Source of the DNA: Chloroflexota bacterium | GTDB lineage: Bacteria; Chloroflexota; Limnocylindria; Limnocylindrales; CSP1-4 | Length of the DNA stretch: 49,869 nucleotides | NCBI GenBank assembly: GCA_012026785.1 | Contig: VEOW01000047.1 | Coordinates: forward strand, 1 to 49,869 | Direction of reading: 5' to 3' | Made by a program: the position numbers and the translations under genes | Notes under the pieces: model-generated | What the model saw: the letters and a program-made list of their open reading frames with translations, nothing else | What the model was told of the DNA's origin: nothing | Database searches by the model: none | Shown: piece after piece, positions 34,587-42,322 of the stretch | Layout: each line of letters opens with the position of its first letter | Numbering within the stretch: position 1 is the stretch's first letter

Positions 34587-35456
34587 TCAAACGCCGATGG
34601 GGTGCCAGACGGTCTTCATCTCCAGGTAGGCGGCGATCCACTCCGGGCGCTCGCTCGCGGCGTCATCGAGCCAGTCGAATCGGGCATCGGTCGTCCCGGA
34701 CGGCCGGCGAGCGACCCGCTTGACGCTCTCGGCGGCGGCGAGCTCCGCGTCGCGGCGCAGCTCGTCGGGCACGCCCCAGACGTCGATCGCGTCGACGTCG
34801 GCATGGTTTGCCAGCACCGGGACGAGCTCCTTCTTGCGGCCCGTCAGGGCGTTGACGACGCCGCCGGGCACGTCGGACGTGGCGAGGACCTCGGTCAGCG
34901 TGATCGCCGGCAGCGGGCGCGACTCGGAGGTGAGGACGACGACCGCGTTGCCGGCCACGAGCGGTGGCGCGAGCCGCGAGACGAGGCCCAGCAGCGATGA
35001 CGGCTCGGGCGCCACGACCCCCACGACACCGCTGGGCTCGGGGATCGTGAAGTTGAAGTAGTCGGCCGCGACCGGGTTCGAGGACCCCAGGACCTGGGCG
35101 ATCTTGTCGGCCCAGCCGGCATACCAGACCCAGCGATCAATGGCCCGGGCGACGACGTTGGCGGCGGCATCCGGCTTCAGCCCCTCGGCCTGCCGAACCT
35201 CGGCCACGAACTGGTCGCGCCGGCCCTCCATGAGCTCGGCGACCCGGTACAGGATCTGGCCGCGGTTCATCGCCGTCCGCCCGGCCCAGCCCGGGAAGGC
35301 CTTGCGGGCCGCCCGGACCGCGTCGCGGAGGTCCTTGCGCGAGCCCCGGACCGCGTTCGCAAGTGGCGTGCCGTCCGCGGCGCTCACAACGTAGCTCCGA
35401 CCCGATTCGCTGCGCGGGAACTCCCCGCCGATGTACAGCTTGTAGGTCTTCCGCAC
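34587..35456 (-). CDS. Truncated aldehyde-dehydrogenase-like protein (no catalytic domain)
   Basis: The 289 residues align with the N-terminal NAD-binding half of aldehyde dehydrogenases (YKLYIGGEFPRSESGR, AFPGWAGRTAMNRGQILYRV, WYAGWADKIAQVLG, GVVGVVAPEPSSLLGLVSRL, PPLVAGNAVVVL, LATSDVPGGVVNALTG). The usual catalytic Cys and most of the catalytic domain are absent; after about residue 220 it diverges and ends MKTVWHPIGV. It lies just downstream of a full-length ALDH (35741-37261) and may be its non-catalytic partner. I chose GTG 35456 from alignment; ATG 35570 or GTG 35579 would add residues with poor codon use. No frameshift is seen. Confidence 0.78.
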   Translation of the reverse strand: MRKTYKLYIGGEFPRSESGRSYVVSAADGTPLANAVRGSRKDLRDAVRAARKAFPGWAGRTAMNRGQILYRVAELMEGRRDQFVAEVRQAEGLKPDAAANVVARAIDRWVWYAGWADKIAQVLGSSNPVAADYFNFTIPEPSGVVGVVAPEPSSLLGLVSRLAPPLVAGNAVVVLTSESRPLPAITLTEVLATSDVPGGVVNALTGRKKELVPVLANHADVDAIDVWGVPDELRRDAELAAAESVKRVARRPSGTTDARFDWLDDAASERPEWIAAYLEMKTVWHPIGV

Positions 35457-35740
35457 CTCGATCCGCGGCTCGGTCGATTGCAGCTGCGCTCCGGGTCGCC
35501 CGGGCGTCTTTCTGCTTGACGTGGACACCTCGGCCCCCGATTGGGGCCGTGACCGAGCCGGCGGGCTCATGTCGACCACCTGAACCCGGCGGGAATCGAC
35601 GTCAAGCGGAATGTCGTCGCAATGCGGCCGTCCACAGGGGGCGTTGCCGAAGCCCGGACGCCCGTGCCGGCTCCGAGACGGACCACCGGCACCTGAGGTG
35701 TCTGCTTGACGTGGAAAGGTCCATGGCCGAATGCCGCCAC
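35457..35740. other. Spacer between the two ALDH genes with repeated 15-mer
   Basis: TCTGCTTGACGTGGA occurs exactly at 35511-35525 and 35701-35715, and its GCTTGACGT core occurs inverted at 35599-35607. CACCT-G-AGGTG (35690-35700) is a short palindrome beside the second copy. If the longer start of the truncated ALDH were used, the first copy would be coding. Likely regulatory; nothing else recognised. Confidence 0.45.
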
Positions 35741-37261
35741 CTAGCGACGCTCCAGTCGAACGTAGGCGTGCAGGCCGTGCATGCCGCCCTCGCGCCCGAA
35801 GCCCGATTCCTTGTAGCCGCCAAAGGGCGAGGTCGGATCAAAGCGGTTGAAGGTGTTGGCCCAGACGACCCCGGCCCGCATCTGCCGGACCATCCACAGG
35901 ATCCGCGAGCCCTTCTCGGTCCAGATCCCGGCCGACAGACCATACGGCGTGTTGTTGGCCTTCTCGACCGCCTCGTCGGGCGTCCGGAACGTCAGAACCG
36001 AGAGGACCGGCCCGAAGATTTCCTCCTTGGCGATCCGGTGGCTCTGGGCGACGTTGGTGAACAGCGTCGGGCGGAAGAACCAGCCACGATCCGGTAGGTC
36101 ACACGCTGGCTGATAGATCTCGGCCCCCTCCTCCACCCCGGACGCGACGAGCTCGGTGATCTTCTCCAGCTGGGCCTTCGAGTTGATGGCTCCGACGTCG
36201 GTGTTCTTGTCGAGCGGATCGCCGACCCGGATCGTCGACAGCCGGTCCTTCAGCTTCTCGATCAGCGGCCCCTGCACGGACTCCTGGACGAGGAGGCGCG
36301 AGCCGGCGCAGCAGACCTCCCCCTGGTTGAAGTAGATGCCGTTGACGATCCCCTCGACCGCCTGGTCCAGGGCGGCGTCCTCGAACACGATGTTGGCGGC
36401 CTTGCCGCCGAGCTCCAGGGTGATCGCCTTGTCGGTCCCGGCGGTGGCCTTGTGGATCAGCTTGCCGACCTCGGTCGAACCGGTGAAGGCGACCTTGTCG
36501 ACGCCCGGGTGGCTCACGAGGTGCATCCCGATGGCGGCCGGGCCCGGAACGATGTTGACGACGCCCGGCGGCAGATCGGCCTGGCGGCAGACCTCGGCGA
36601 ACAGGAGCGCGGAGAGCGGCGTGGTGGAGGCCGGCTTCAGGACGACCGTATTCCCGGCGGCCAGGGCCGGGGCAATCTTCCAGGCCAGCATCAGCAGCGG
36701 GAAGTTCCAGGGGATGACCTGGGCGGCGACACCGAGCGGCTTCGCGACCCGGCCCGGGAAGGCGTATTCGAGCTTGTCGGCCCAGCCGGCGTAATACCAG
36801 AAGTGGGCCGCGACGAGCGGCACGTCGACGTCGCGCGACTCCTTGATCGGCTTGCCCGAGTCCATTGACTCGAGGACCGCGAACTCGCGGGCCCGCTCCT
36901 GCAGAATCCGGGCGATCCGGAACAGGTACTTGGCCCGCTCGCGCCCCGGCAGGTTGCCCCAGCGGGTCTTCTGGGCGCGGCCTGCCGCACGGATCGCCTT
37001 GTCGACGTCGGCCGGGCTGGCCTTGGCGACCTCGGCCAGGACCTCCTCGGTGGCGGGGTTGACGCTCTCGAAGACGGCGCCCCCCTGCGCGGCGACCTCG
37101 CGGCCGTCGATGAACAGGCCGTAGCGTGACTTGAGCGTGACGATGTCGCGCGATTCCGGAGCCGGGGCGTACTCCCACGGGATCGCCTGGCCGTCGCCGA
37201 GGCCCCAATCGGCTGGGGCGCGATCGCCCGACCACGGGCGCAGCTTCGCTGATTCGCTCAC
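35741..37261 (-). CDS. Aldehyde dehydrogenase
   Basis: The 506-residue enzyme is a complete ALDH: IPWNFPLLMLAWKIAPALAA with the NAD-binding Asn, KPASTTPLSAL, FTGSTEVGKLI, ITLELGGKAANIVFED (general-base Glu), YFNQGEVCCAGSRL (catalytic Cys in the C-C pair), EEIFGPVLSVL and FGGYKESGFGREGG. It oxidises an aldehyde to the acid with NAD(P). In several high-GC genomes a related pair sits beside deoC; here deoC is about 6 kb away. The GTG start at 37261 is 6 nt from a CATAAT -10 box. Confidence 0.92.
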   Translation of the reverse strand: MSESAKLRPWSGDRAPADWGLGDGQAIPWEYAPAPESRDIVTLKSRYGLFIDGREVAAQGGAVFESVNPATEEVLAEVAKASPADVDKAIRAAGRAQKTRWGNLPGRERAKYLFRIARILQERAREFAVLESMDSGKPIKESRDVDVPLVAAHFWYYAGWADKLEYAFPGRVAKPLGVAAQVIPWNFPLLMLAWKIAPALAAGNTVVLKPASTTPLSALLFAEVCRQADLPPGVVNIVPGPAAIGMHLVSHPGVDKVAFTGSTEVGKLIHKATAGTDKAITLELGGKAANIVFEDAALDQAVEGIVNGIYFNQGEVCCAGSRLLVQESVQGPLIEKLKDRLSTIRVGDPLDKNTDVGAINSKAQLEKITELVASGVEEGAEIYQPACDLPDRGWFFRPTLFTNVAQSHRIAKEEIFGPVLSVLTFRTPDEAVEKANNTPYGLSAGIWTEKGSRILWMVRQMRAGVVWANTFNRFDPTSPFGGYKESGFGREGGMHGLHAYVRLERR

Positions 37262-37267
37262 CGGGGC

Positions 37268-37273
37268 ATTATG
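37268..37273 (-). promoter_or_regulatory. -10 element of ALDH
   Basis: CATAAT on the minus strand ends 6 nt before the GTG at 37261, a near-consensus -10 with a leaderless start. Confidence 0.55.
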
Positions 37274-37328
37274 GCAGCGTCCACCGGCGGCCCGACCAGC
37301 CGAGCGAAGTCGGGATGGAGGAGCCACG

Positions 37329-37832
37329 ATGCGTCTGATCGGTAGCCTGCTCAGGTTGGTCTTCGGCCTGATGCTCGTCGGGATGATGGCCTCGGCCATC
37401 GGGGCGGCGGTGATGAAGGGCCGGATCGAATCGCGCGCCGAGCCCGAGGACGACGAGATCGACTACGTCGCGATCTTCGAACCGCGCAACGTGGCTTCTA
37501 CCGCCACGGCGTTCCGCGGCGGCTCCGTCCTGGCGTGGTACGGCGGCGGGACGGTCGATCTGCGAGGCGCGACGCTCGATCCGGGCGGGGCGACCCTCGA
37601 CCTCAAGGCGATCTTCGGCGGCATCCGGCTCGTCGTGCCCGAGACGTGGCGCGTCGAGCTCGCGACGATCGGGCTCTTCGGCGGCGCGGGCGACGGTCGG
37701 GACAAGTCCCGGATCGCCATCGATGGACCGACGCTGCACGTGACCGGCCTCGCAATCTTCGGCGGCGCCGGGATCGTGTCCGAGGCGCCGGACCTCGACG
37801 CGGCGACGGCGCCCGCGGCCCCCGCGGCCTGA
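37329..37832 (+). CDS. LiaF-like / cell-envelope response protein
   Basis: The 167-residue protein has one N-terminal membrane helix (LLRLVFGLMLVGMMASAIGA) and a beta-helix-like domain with AIFEPRNVASTATAFRGGSV, DLRGATLDPGGATLDLKAIF, GGIRLVVPETWRVEL, the pattern of LiaF C-terminal (DUF2154-like) domains that assemble envelope-stress regulators. No LiaRS genes are adjacent. The ATG is fixed by GGAGGAG 5 nt upstream. It is divergent from the ALDH gene. The fold assignment is good; function uncertain. Confidence 0.75.
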   Translation: MRLIGSLLRLVFGLMLVGMMASAIGAAVMKGRIESRAEPEDDEIDYVAIFEPRNVASTATAFRGGSVLAWYGGGTVDLRGATLDPGGATLDLKAIFGGIRLVVPETWRVELATIGLFGGAGDGRDKSRIAIDGPTLHVTGLAIFGGAGIVSEAPDLDAATAPAAPAA

Positions 37833-37852
37833 CACCTGGTGGCGGGATTGGC

Positions 37853-37980
37853 CCGCCAAACGACGAACATCGAAGGCGTCGTCGGGGGTCCGCACCGGGC
37901 TGGGACGACGAGGGGCGGGCCAACTCCGCCAATCGGCGGCCGAAGTGTCGGTGGCCGTGCGGTTCTTCGTCGTTTGGTGG
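37853..37980. ncRNA. Candidate multibranched structured element
   Basis: A 15-bp closing stem (37853-37867 with 37966-37980, one G-U on the plus strand; core CCAAACGACGAA/TTCGTCGTTTGG) encloses at least two further helices: CGTCGTC (37877-37883) with GACGACG (37904-37910), and CCGCC-AATC-GGCGG (37926-37939). It lies between convergent genes, so it could be a bidirectional terminator, a small RNA or a miniature element with inverted ends. No homologous known RNA is recognised. Confidence 0.5.
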
Positions 37981-38025
37981 CACGGAGCCGCCACGGATGC
38001 CTGAGCGGCGACGCGACTCGGCGCC

Positions 38026-38955
38026 TCAGCGTTCGAGCAGCGAACCCAGCGCGGCGGCGAGCTCGCGGTAGCCCTCGACGGCGGGGTCGCTCGACGAGGC
38101 GACCCGGAGCTGGACGCAGACATGGTCGGCGCCCGCTTCGAGGTGGGCGCGCACGCGAGCAATGATGTCGTCGACCGAGCCCCAGGCGATGACCGCATCG
38201 ATCAGCCGGTCGCTGCCGTCGTTGGCGATGTCGTCGTCGGACCAGCCGAGGCGGCGCAGATTGTTGGCATAGTTCGGCAGCGCCAGGTAGTGGCGCGCGA
38301 AGCCACGGCCGACGCGGCGAGCCTCCGCAGGGTCGGTCGACAGGACGGCCGTCTGTTCGACCGCCAGGCAGGGCTCCGAACCGAGCCGCTCGCGAGCGAT
38401 CGGGGTGTGCTCGACCGGCACGAAGTACGGGTGGGCGCCGTCGGTCCGGGCCGCCGCAAGCTCCAGCATCCGGGGCCCGAGGGCGGCCAGGACCAGCGGC
38501 ACGGCCTCGTCGGGCTCCGGCCCGGCGTACTGGGCCGCGGCCATGGCATCGAGATAGGCCGTCATCTGCTCGATCGGCTTGCCGTAGTCGCCGCCGCGGA
38601 TCGCCACCGACGGCGCGTGACTGACGCCGATTCCCAGGACGAAGCGGCCGGGGTAGGCGTCGGCGAGAGCCTTGGCGCCGTTGGCCATCGCCATCGGGTC
38701 GCGGGCGTGGATATTGGCAATGCCGGGCGCCACGATCATCCGCTCGCTCGCGCCGAGGAGGAGCGCGGCATGGGCCATGACGTCCTTGCTGCCGAGGCTC
38801 TCGGGCATCCAGGTCACCGGGTAGCCCTGCTCCTCGAACGCCCGGACGGCGGCACCTGCATCGCTTGCGGTCAGCCGCTGCAGGGCGAAGCTCCAGACCC
38901 CGACTCGGCCGAGCCGCTCCGCGAGACGTCGACCGCCAAACCCTCCGACTGGCAT
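38026..38955 (-). CDS. LLM-class F420-dependent oxidoreductase
   Basis: The 309-residue protein belongs to the LLM superfamily (TIGR03620-like branch): RVGVWSFALQRLTASDAG, VTWMPESLGSKDVMAHAALL, VAPGIANIHARDPMAMANGA, RFVLGIGVSHAPSV, and LVLAALGPRMLELAAARTDG. It differs in the N-terminal strands from the three copies near the cof genes, so it is not a recent duplicate. The ATG at 38955 is 6 nt from a TATGGT -10 box. It is divergent from the S9 peptidase. Cofactor F420 is expected; substrate unknown. Confidence 0.85.
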   Translation of the reverse strand: MPVGGFGGRRLAERLGRVGVWSFALQRLTASDAGAAVRAFEEQGYPVTWMPESLGSKDVMAHAALLLGASERMIVAPGIANIHARDPMAMANGAKALADAYPGRFVLGIGVSHAPSVAIRGGDYGKPIEQMTAYLDAMAAAQYAGPEPDEAVPLVLAALGPRMLELAAARTDGAHPYFVPVEHTPIARERLGSEPCLAVEQTAVLSTDPAEARRVGRGFARHYLALPNYANNLRRLGWSDDDIANDGSDRLIDAVIAWGSVDDIIARVRAHLEAGADHVCVQLRVASSSDPAVEGYRELAAALGSLLER

Positions 38956-38961
38956 GTGCCA

Positions 38962-38967
38962 ACCATA
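38962..38967 (-). promoter_or_regulatory. -10 element of LLM gene (38955)
   Basis: TATGGT on the minus strand ends 6 nt before the ATG at 38955; leaderless start. Confidence 0.55.
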
Positions 38968-39051
38968 CGGCACCCGGCTGCCGCGCGGAGGCCCTTGCCA
39001 TACCGACCGGATACGGCACTCGCCCAACGGGCGCACTCCCGACCGTCGCCG

Positions 39052-39057
39052 TATCCT
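39052..39057 (+). promoter_or_regulatory. -10 element of S9 peptidase
   Basis: TATCCT ends 6 nt before the GTG at 39064; leaderless start. Confidence 0.55.
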
Positions 39058-39063
39058 GCCCCG

Positions 39064-40986
39064 GTGCCTGATCACCTGCCGCTATGGGAGCAGCGGTTTC
39101 GCGCGCCGATCGTCGGTTTCCCGACTTGGGCGCCCGGCGCTCCCAATCGAATCCTCTACACGTCCTCGGAGAGCGGCGTCTACCAGCTCCACGCCAGGGA
39201 TCTCGCGACCGGCGAGGCCCGCCAGATCACCCATGAACCGGTCGGCCTGATCTCCGGCGACCTCAGCCACGACGGCGAGTGGGTCGTCTGGCATCGAGAC
39301 CTGACCGGCGACGAGTCAGGGACGTTCGTGACCGCGCCGTTCACGGGCGGCGATGCCGAGCCGCTCGTCGAAGGGCTGCCGAACGGCTGGGACCAGGGCC
39401 TGGCGCTCGAACGACGCCGGATCGTCGCCGTCGTCGCCGACCGCAACGGTTTTGGCGTCTACGTCTCGACTGACGGTCGGCCCGCCCGACGGCTGGCCTG
39501 GAGCCGCGAGTCGATCACCCTCGGCGGTGCGAACGTCATGGTCGGCGCCGGAACCGCTGCCGGCGCGCTGGCGGCGGACGAGTCGCTCCTGTGCATCGAG
39601 CACGCCGAGCACGGCGACCTGATCCACCCGGCGTTGCGAATCCTCGACACCGAGACGGGCGAGGTCGTCGCCGATCTGCGGGACGAGGGCAAGGCCCTGA
39701 ACGCCTTCGCCTGGTCACCAATCCCGGGTGATCGCCGGCTCGTGATCGGCCACGAGCGGCGCGGCGAGAAGGCCCCGGCGATCTGGAACCTCGAGACCGG
39801 CGAGGTCGCCGACATCCCGCTGCCATGGGACCGGCTGACGGAGGTCGCCGACGTGTGGCCCGACGGCTCGGCGCTGCTGCTCGTCGAGACGCGACTCGGG
39901 AGGCACCACCTCCATCGCTACGACCTCGGCCGCGGCGAGCTCCGGGAGCTGCCGATTAGCCAAGGCTCGCTCACCGGCGCTCGCGTCCGGCCCGACGGCG
40001 AGGTCTGGTATCGCCTCCAGCGCGGCGAGCACCCGGGCATCGTCTACGCCGCCGGCCGCGACGAGCCGATCCTCGTCCCGCCCGGTGGATCGCCGGCCGG
40101 CCGGCCGTTCATTCCGTGGTCGTATTCGAACCCCAAAGGCCAGACCGTCCATGGCTGGCGGATCGAACCCGAAGGCATGCCGAAGCCCTGGCCGACGCTG
40201 TTCCTCATCCACGGCGGCCCAACGTCGATCGACCTCGATCGTTGGACGCCCGAGGCGCAGGCCTACGTCGACGCGGGCTTCCAGGTGGTGATGCTCAACT
40301 ACCGCGGTTCGATCGGGTTCGGGGCGGCGTGGCGCGACGAACTGATCGGGAACATCGGCTGGCCCGAGGTCGAGGATATCCTCGCCGGCCTCGACGACCT
40401 GGTCGGGACCGGTCTCACCGATCCGGCCCGTGCCGTCATCGCCGGCTGGTCGTGGGGCGGCTACCTGACGCTGCTGATGCACGGCATGCATCCCGACCGC
40501 TTCGTGGCCGGAGTGGCCGGGGTCCCGGTCGGCGACTACGCCGCCGGCTACGAGGACCTCTCGCCGCTCCTCCAGGCCTACGACCGGGCGCTTCTCGGGG
40601 GCGCGCCGTCGGAGGTCCCGGAGCTGATGGCCGAGCGCTCGCCGATCTCGTACGTCGACCGGGTGAGCGCCCCGTTGCTGATCCTCGCGGGCGAGAACGA
40701 CAGCCGCTGCCCTATTCGACAGGTCCTCATCTACACCGATCGGCTCAAGGAGCGGGGTCATCCCCACGAGGTGTACCTCTTCTCGACCGGGCACTCCTCG
40801 TTCGAGATCGATGAGCGGACGCGCCAGGTCGGCGTGATCCTCGACTTCCTGGCGCGGACGGGTCCCGGCGTCCGGCGGCTGCCCGGGGGGGGCGCCGACC
40901 GGGACGGGTCGCTGGGTCAGTTGCGGGCCGGTGCCACCGCGGCGGGTCGAATGGTCGAGGCGGTCATGATCCCGTCGACGAAGTAG
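39064..40986 (+). CDS. S9 family prolyl oligopeptidase-like serine peptidase
   Basis: The 640-residue protein has an N-terminal beta-propeller (about 1-370; repeated strands such as GEARQITHEPVGLISGDLSH and GEVVADLRDEGKALNAFAW) and a C-terminal alpha/beta-hydrolase: LFLIHGGPTSIDLDRW, MLNYRGSIGFG, nucleophile elbow AGWSWGGYLTLL, acid in LILAGENDSRCP and His in FSTGHSSFE. It cleaves short peptides (acylaminoacyl- or dipeptidyl-peptidase type). No signal peptide, so cytoplasmic. Its 3' end overlaps the convergent Hint lipoprotein gene by 70 bp. Confidence 0.9.
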   Translation: MPDHLPLWEQRFRAPIVGFPTWAPGAPNRILYTSSESGVYQLHARDLATGEARQITHEPVGLISGDLSHDGEWVVWHRDLTGDESGTFVTAPFTGGDAEPLVEGLPNGWDQGLALERRRIVAVVADRNGFGVYVSTDGRPARRLAWSRESITLGGANVMVGAGTAAGALAADESLLCIEHAEHGDLIHPALRILDTETGEVVADLRDEGKALNAFAWSPIPGDRRLVIGHERRGEKAPAIWNLETGEVADIPLPWDRLTEVADVWPDGSALLLVETRLGRHHLHRYDLGRGELRELPISQGSLTGARVRPDGEVWYRLQRGEHPGIVYAAGRDEPILVPPGGSPAGRPFIPWSYSNPKGQTVHGWRIEPEGMPKPWPTLFLIHGGPTSIDLDRWTPEAQAYVDAGFQVVMLNYRGSIGFGAAWRDELIGNIGWPEVEDILAGLDDLVGTGLTDPARAVIAGWSWGGYLTLLMHGMHPDRFVAGVAGVPVGDYAAGYEDLSPLLQAYDRALLGGAPSEVPELMAERSPISYVDRVSAPLLILAGENDSRCPIRQVLIYTDRLKERGHPHEVYLFSTGHSSFEIDERTRQVGVILDFLARTGPGVRRLPGGGADRDGSLGQLRAGATAAGRMVEAVMIPSTK

Positions 40987-41909
40987 AGACCGGTCTCGCC
41001 CGACACTTCGATGTCGAGGGTTTGGCCACCGCCGTACGGCAGCCACGTGAGCGAGACGACGGCACTCCCGTCGACGACGTCGGCCAACCGCAGCTCGCCG
41101 AGGGTTCGCCCGTCTGCGAGCGGGTGGCCGGCTGAGGCGGTCATCGTCCGCCCGTCAGCGAGCTCGAGGCGCACGACGTGGTGGGTCGACGGCGCCGTCA
41201 TGCTGCCGACGCCGACGACGGGCTCGATGACTCGGCGGCCGGCCGCATCGAGCGTCCAGACCCGGTCGCCGATCCGGAGCGCCTCGACCGCGACCGGCCC
41301 GGCCGGCGTGTCGATGGGCGTGCCGCGAACGAGGCAGATCGGGCACATCGGCTCGCCCGCGGTCGTCCGGTTCTCGATCGTGATCCGCCCGGTGGGGTCG
41401 ATGATGCCGATCGTTCGAACCCCTTCGCCAGCCCCGCCGACGGGCTGCGCCAGGTAGTCGAACCGGAAGCCGTCGCCGCTCGGGACGGCCTCGAACGGGA
41501 TCGAGGCGGCGACCTTCCAGAGCCGGTAGATCGCGAGCTGGTCGGCAGGTTCGAAGTCCTGGCCAACCGTGTAGCCGAGGCGCTCGACGACCGCTCCGAA
41601 CGTCTCGTCGTTGATGACCTCGGGCCAGCGCTCGATCGCCGACTGCTGCTCGTCACGCCCGACCGGGTATTCGTCGCGATCGCAGTACCACAGGGGCCCG
41701 AGCCGATCGACCAGGAGCAGCCGGAGCTCACCGGGCGTGAAGGCCTCGCCAGGTGTCGGGACCGGCGTGCCGCTCGCGCCGGGGCTCCCACTCGGGGAGG
41801 CACCCGAGCCGCAGGCTCCCGCGACGACCAGCACGACCGCCAGGACGCCCGCGAGGCGCAACACCCCTGTCGAGCCGAGGAACGACCATCCGCCCATGTC
41901 GTAGAGCAT
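40917..41909 (-). CDS. Lipoprotein with C-terminal Hint domain
   Basis: The 330-residue protein starts with a lipoprotein signal (VLAVVLVVAGACGSGASPSG, lipobox Cys near residue 33), a Gly/Ser/Pro linker, a ~130-residue unrecognised domain, and from about residue 190 a Hint (hedgehog/intein) domain: CPICLVRGTPIDTPAG, VEALRIGDRVWTLDAAGR, VRLELADGRTMTASAGHPL (block-B TxxxGH) and the end GLYFVDGIMTAST. Hint domains can cleave the bond before their first Cys. The usual terminal intein His-Asn is not visible. An AGAGGG ribosome-binding site precedes the ATG. Palindrome array B starts 58 bp upstream. Confidence 0.78.
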   Translation of the reverse strand: MLYDMGGWSFLGSTGVLRLAGVLAVVLVVAGACGSGASPSGSPGASGTPVPTPGEAFTPGELRLLLVDRLGPLWYCDRDEYPVGRDEQQSAIERWPEVINDETFGAVVERLGYTVGQDFEPADQLAIYRLWKVAASIPFEAVPSGDGFRFDYLAQPVGGAGEGVRTIGIIDPTGRITIENRTTAGEPMCPICLVRGTPIDTPAGPVAVEALRIGDRVWTLDAAGRRVIEPVVGVGSMTAPSTHHVVRLELADGRTMTASAGHPLADGRTLGELRLADVVDGSAVVSLTWLPYGGGQTLDIEVSGETGLYFVDGIMTASTIRPAAVAPARN

Positions 41910-41966
41910 GACGCCCTCTGGTCCCCGTGGGTTGCCGCCCGCGATCGGCGGTCCCTCGCGGCAGAT

Positions 41967-42127
41967 GCTCCTGGCAGGAGCGCGAGCACGCCGTGGTCAG
42001 GCCGCTCGCGCTCCTGAGAGAACACCGCGACGCCTGCTGACGCCTGGTAGGAGCACGTTGGGCGATATTCGATCCTCCCAGGAGCGTCTGCGACGAGCAT
42101 GGCGCCGTGTCTGCTCCTCGCGGGAGC
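41967..42127. repeat. Phased palindrome array B (5 elements)
   Basis: Five elements: 41967-41981 GCTCCT-GGC-AGGAGC (perfect), 42010-42024 GCTCCT-GAG-AGAACA, 42040-42054 ACGCCT-GGT-AGGAGC, 42071-42085 GATCCT-CCC-AGGAGC, 42113-42127 GCTCCT-CGC-GGGAGC. Left-arm intervals are 43, 30, 31 and 42 bp (146 bp in total), the same 4-3-3-4-turn rhythm as array A, with the same arm sequence. It lies between the divergent Hint lipoprotein and terC genes, upstream of the riboswitch promoter. Confidence 0.8.
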
Positions 42128-42162
42128 ATGAGACGCGCGTCGGCCCAGCGCGCCGAACTGGG

Positions 42163-42191
42163 TTGACGCGACAGCGGCCGTACCGCACCCT
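42163..42191 (+). promoter_or_regulatory. Promoter of the terC leader
   Basis: TTGACG (42163-42168), a 17-bp spacer and CACCCT (42186-42191) place the transcription start near 42198, exactly at the 5' end of the riboswitch. The -10 is weak (only A2 and T6 fit). Confidence 0.5.
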
Positions 42192-42199
42192 ACATCGCA

Positions 42200-42298
42200 C
42201 GAAGGGGAGTACCCCAGCCGGTTCGCGGCGTCAGCCCGGTCACCTGTCGTGACCCGCCGCGACCGACCGAGGACGACCACGGTCGGGAGAGACCTTCG
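42200..42298 (+). promoter_or_regulatory. yybP-ykoY (Mn2+) riboswitch upstream of terC
   Basis: CGAAGG (42200-42205) pairs with CCTTCG (42293-42298) as the P1 stem. The 5' strand continues GGAGTA and the 3' strand is preceded by GAGA, giving the conserved AAGGGGAGTA and GAGACCTT signatures of the yybP-ykoY family, which senses Mn2+. The helix lies 14 nt before the GGAGG ribosome-binding site (42312-42316) of terC. TerC-family genes are a classic target of this riboswitch. Confidence 0.85.
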
Positions 42299-42322
42299 GC
42301 GGATTCGAGCCGGAGGTTCGTC

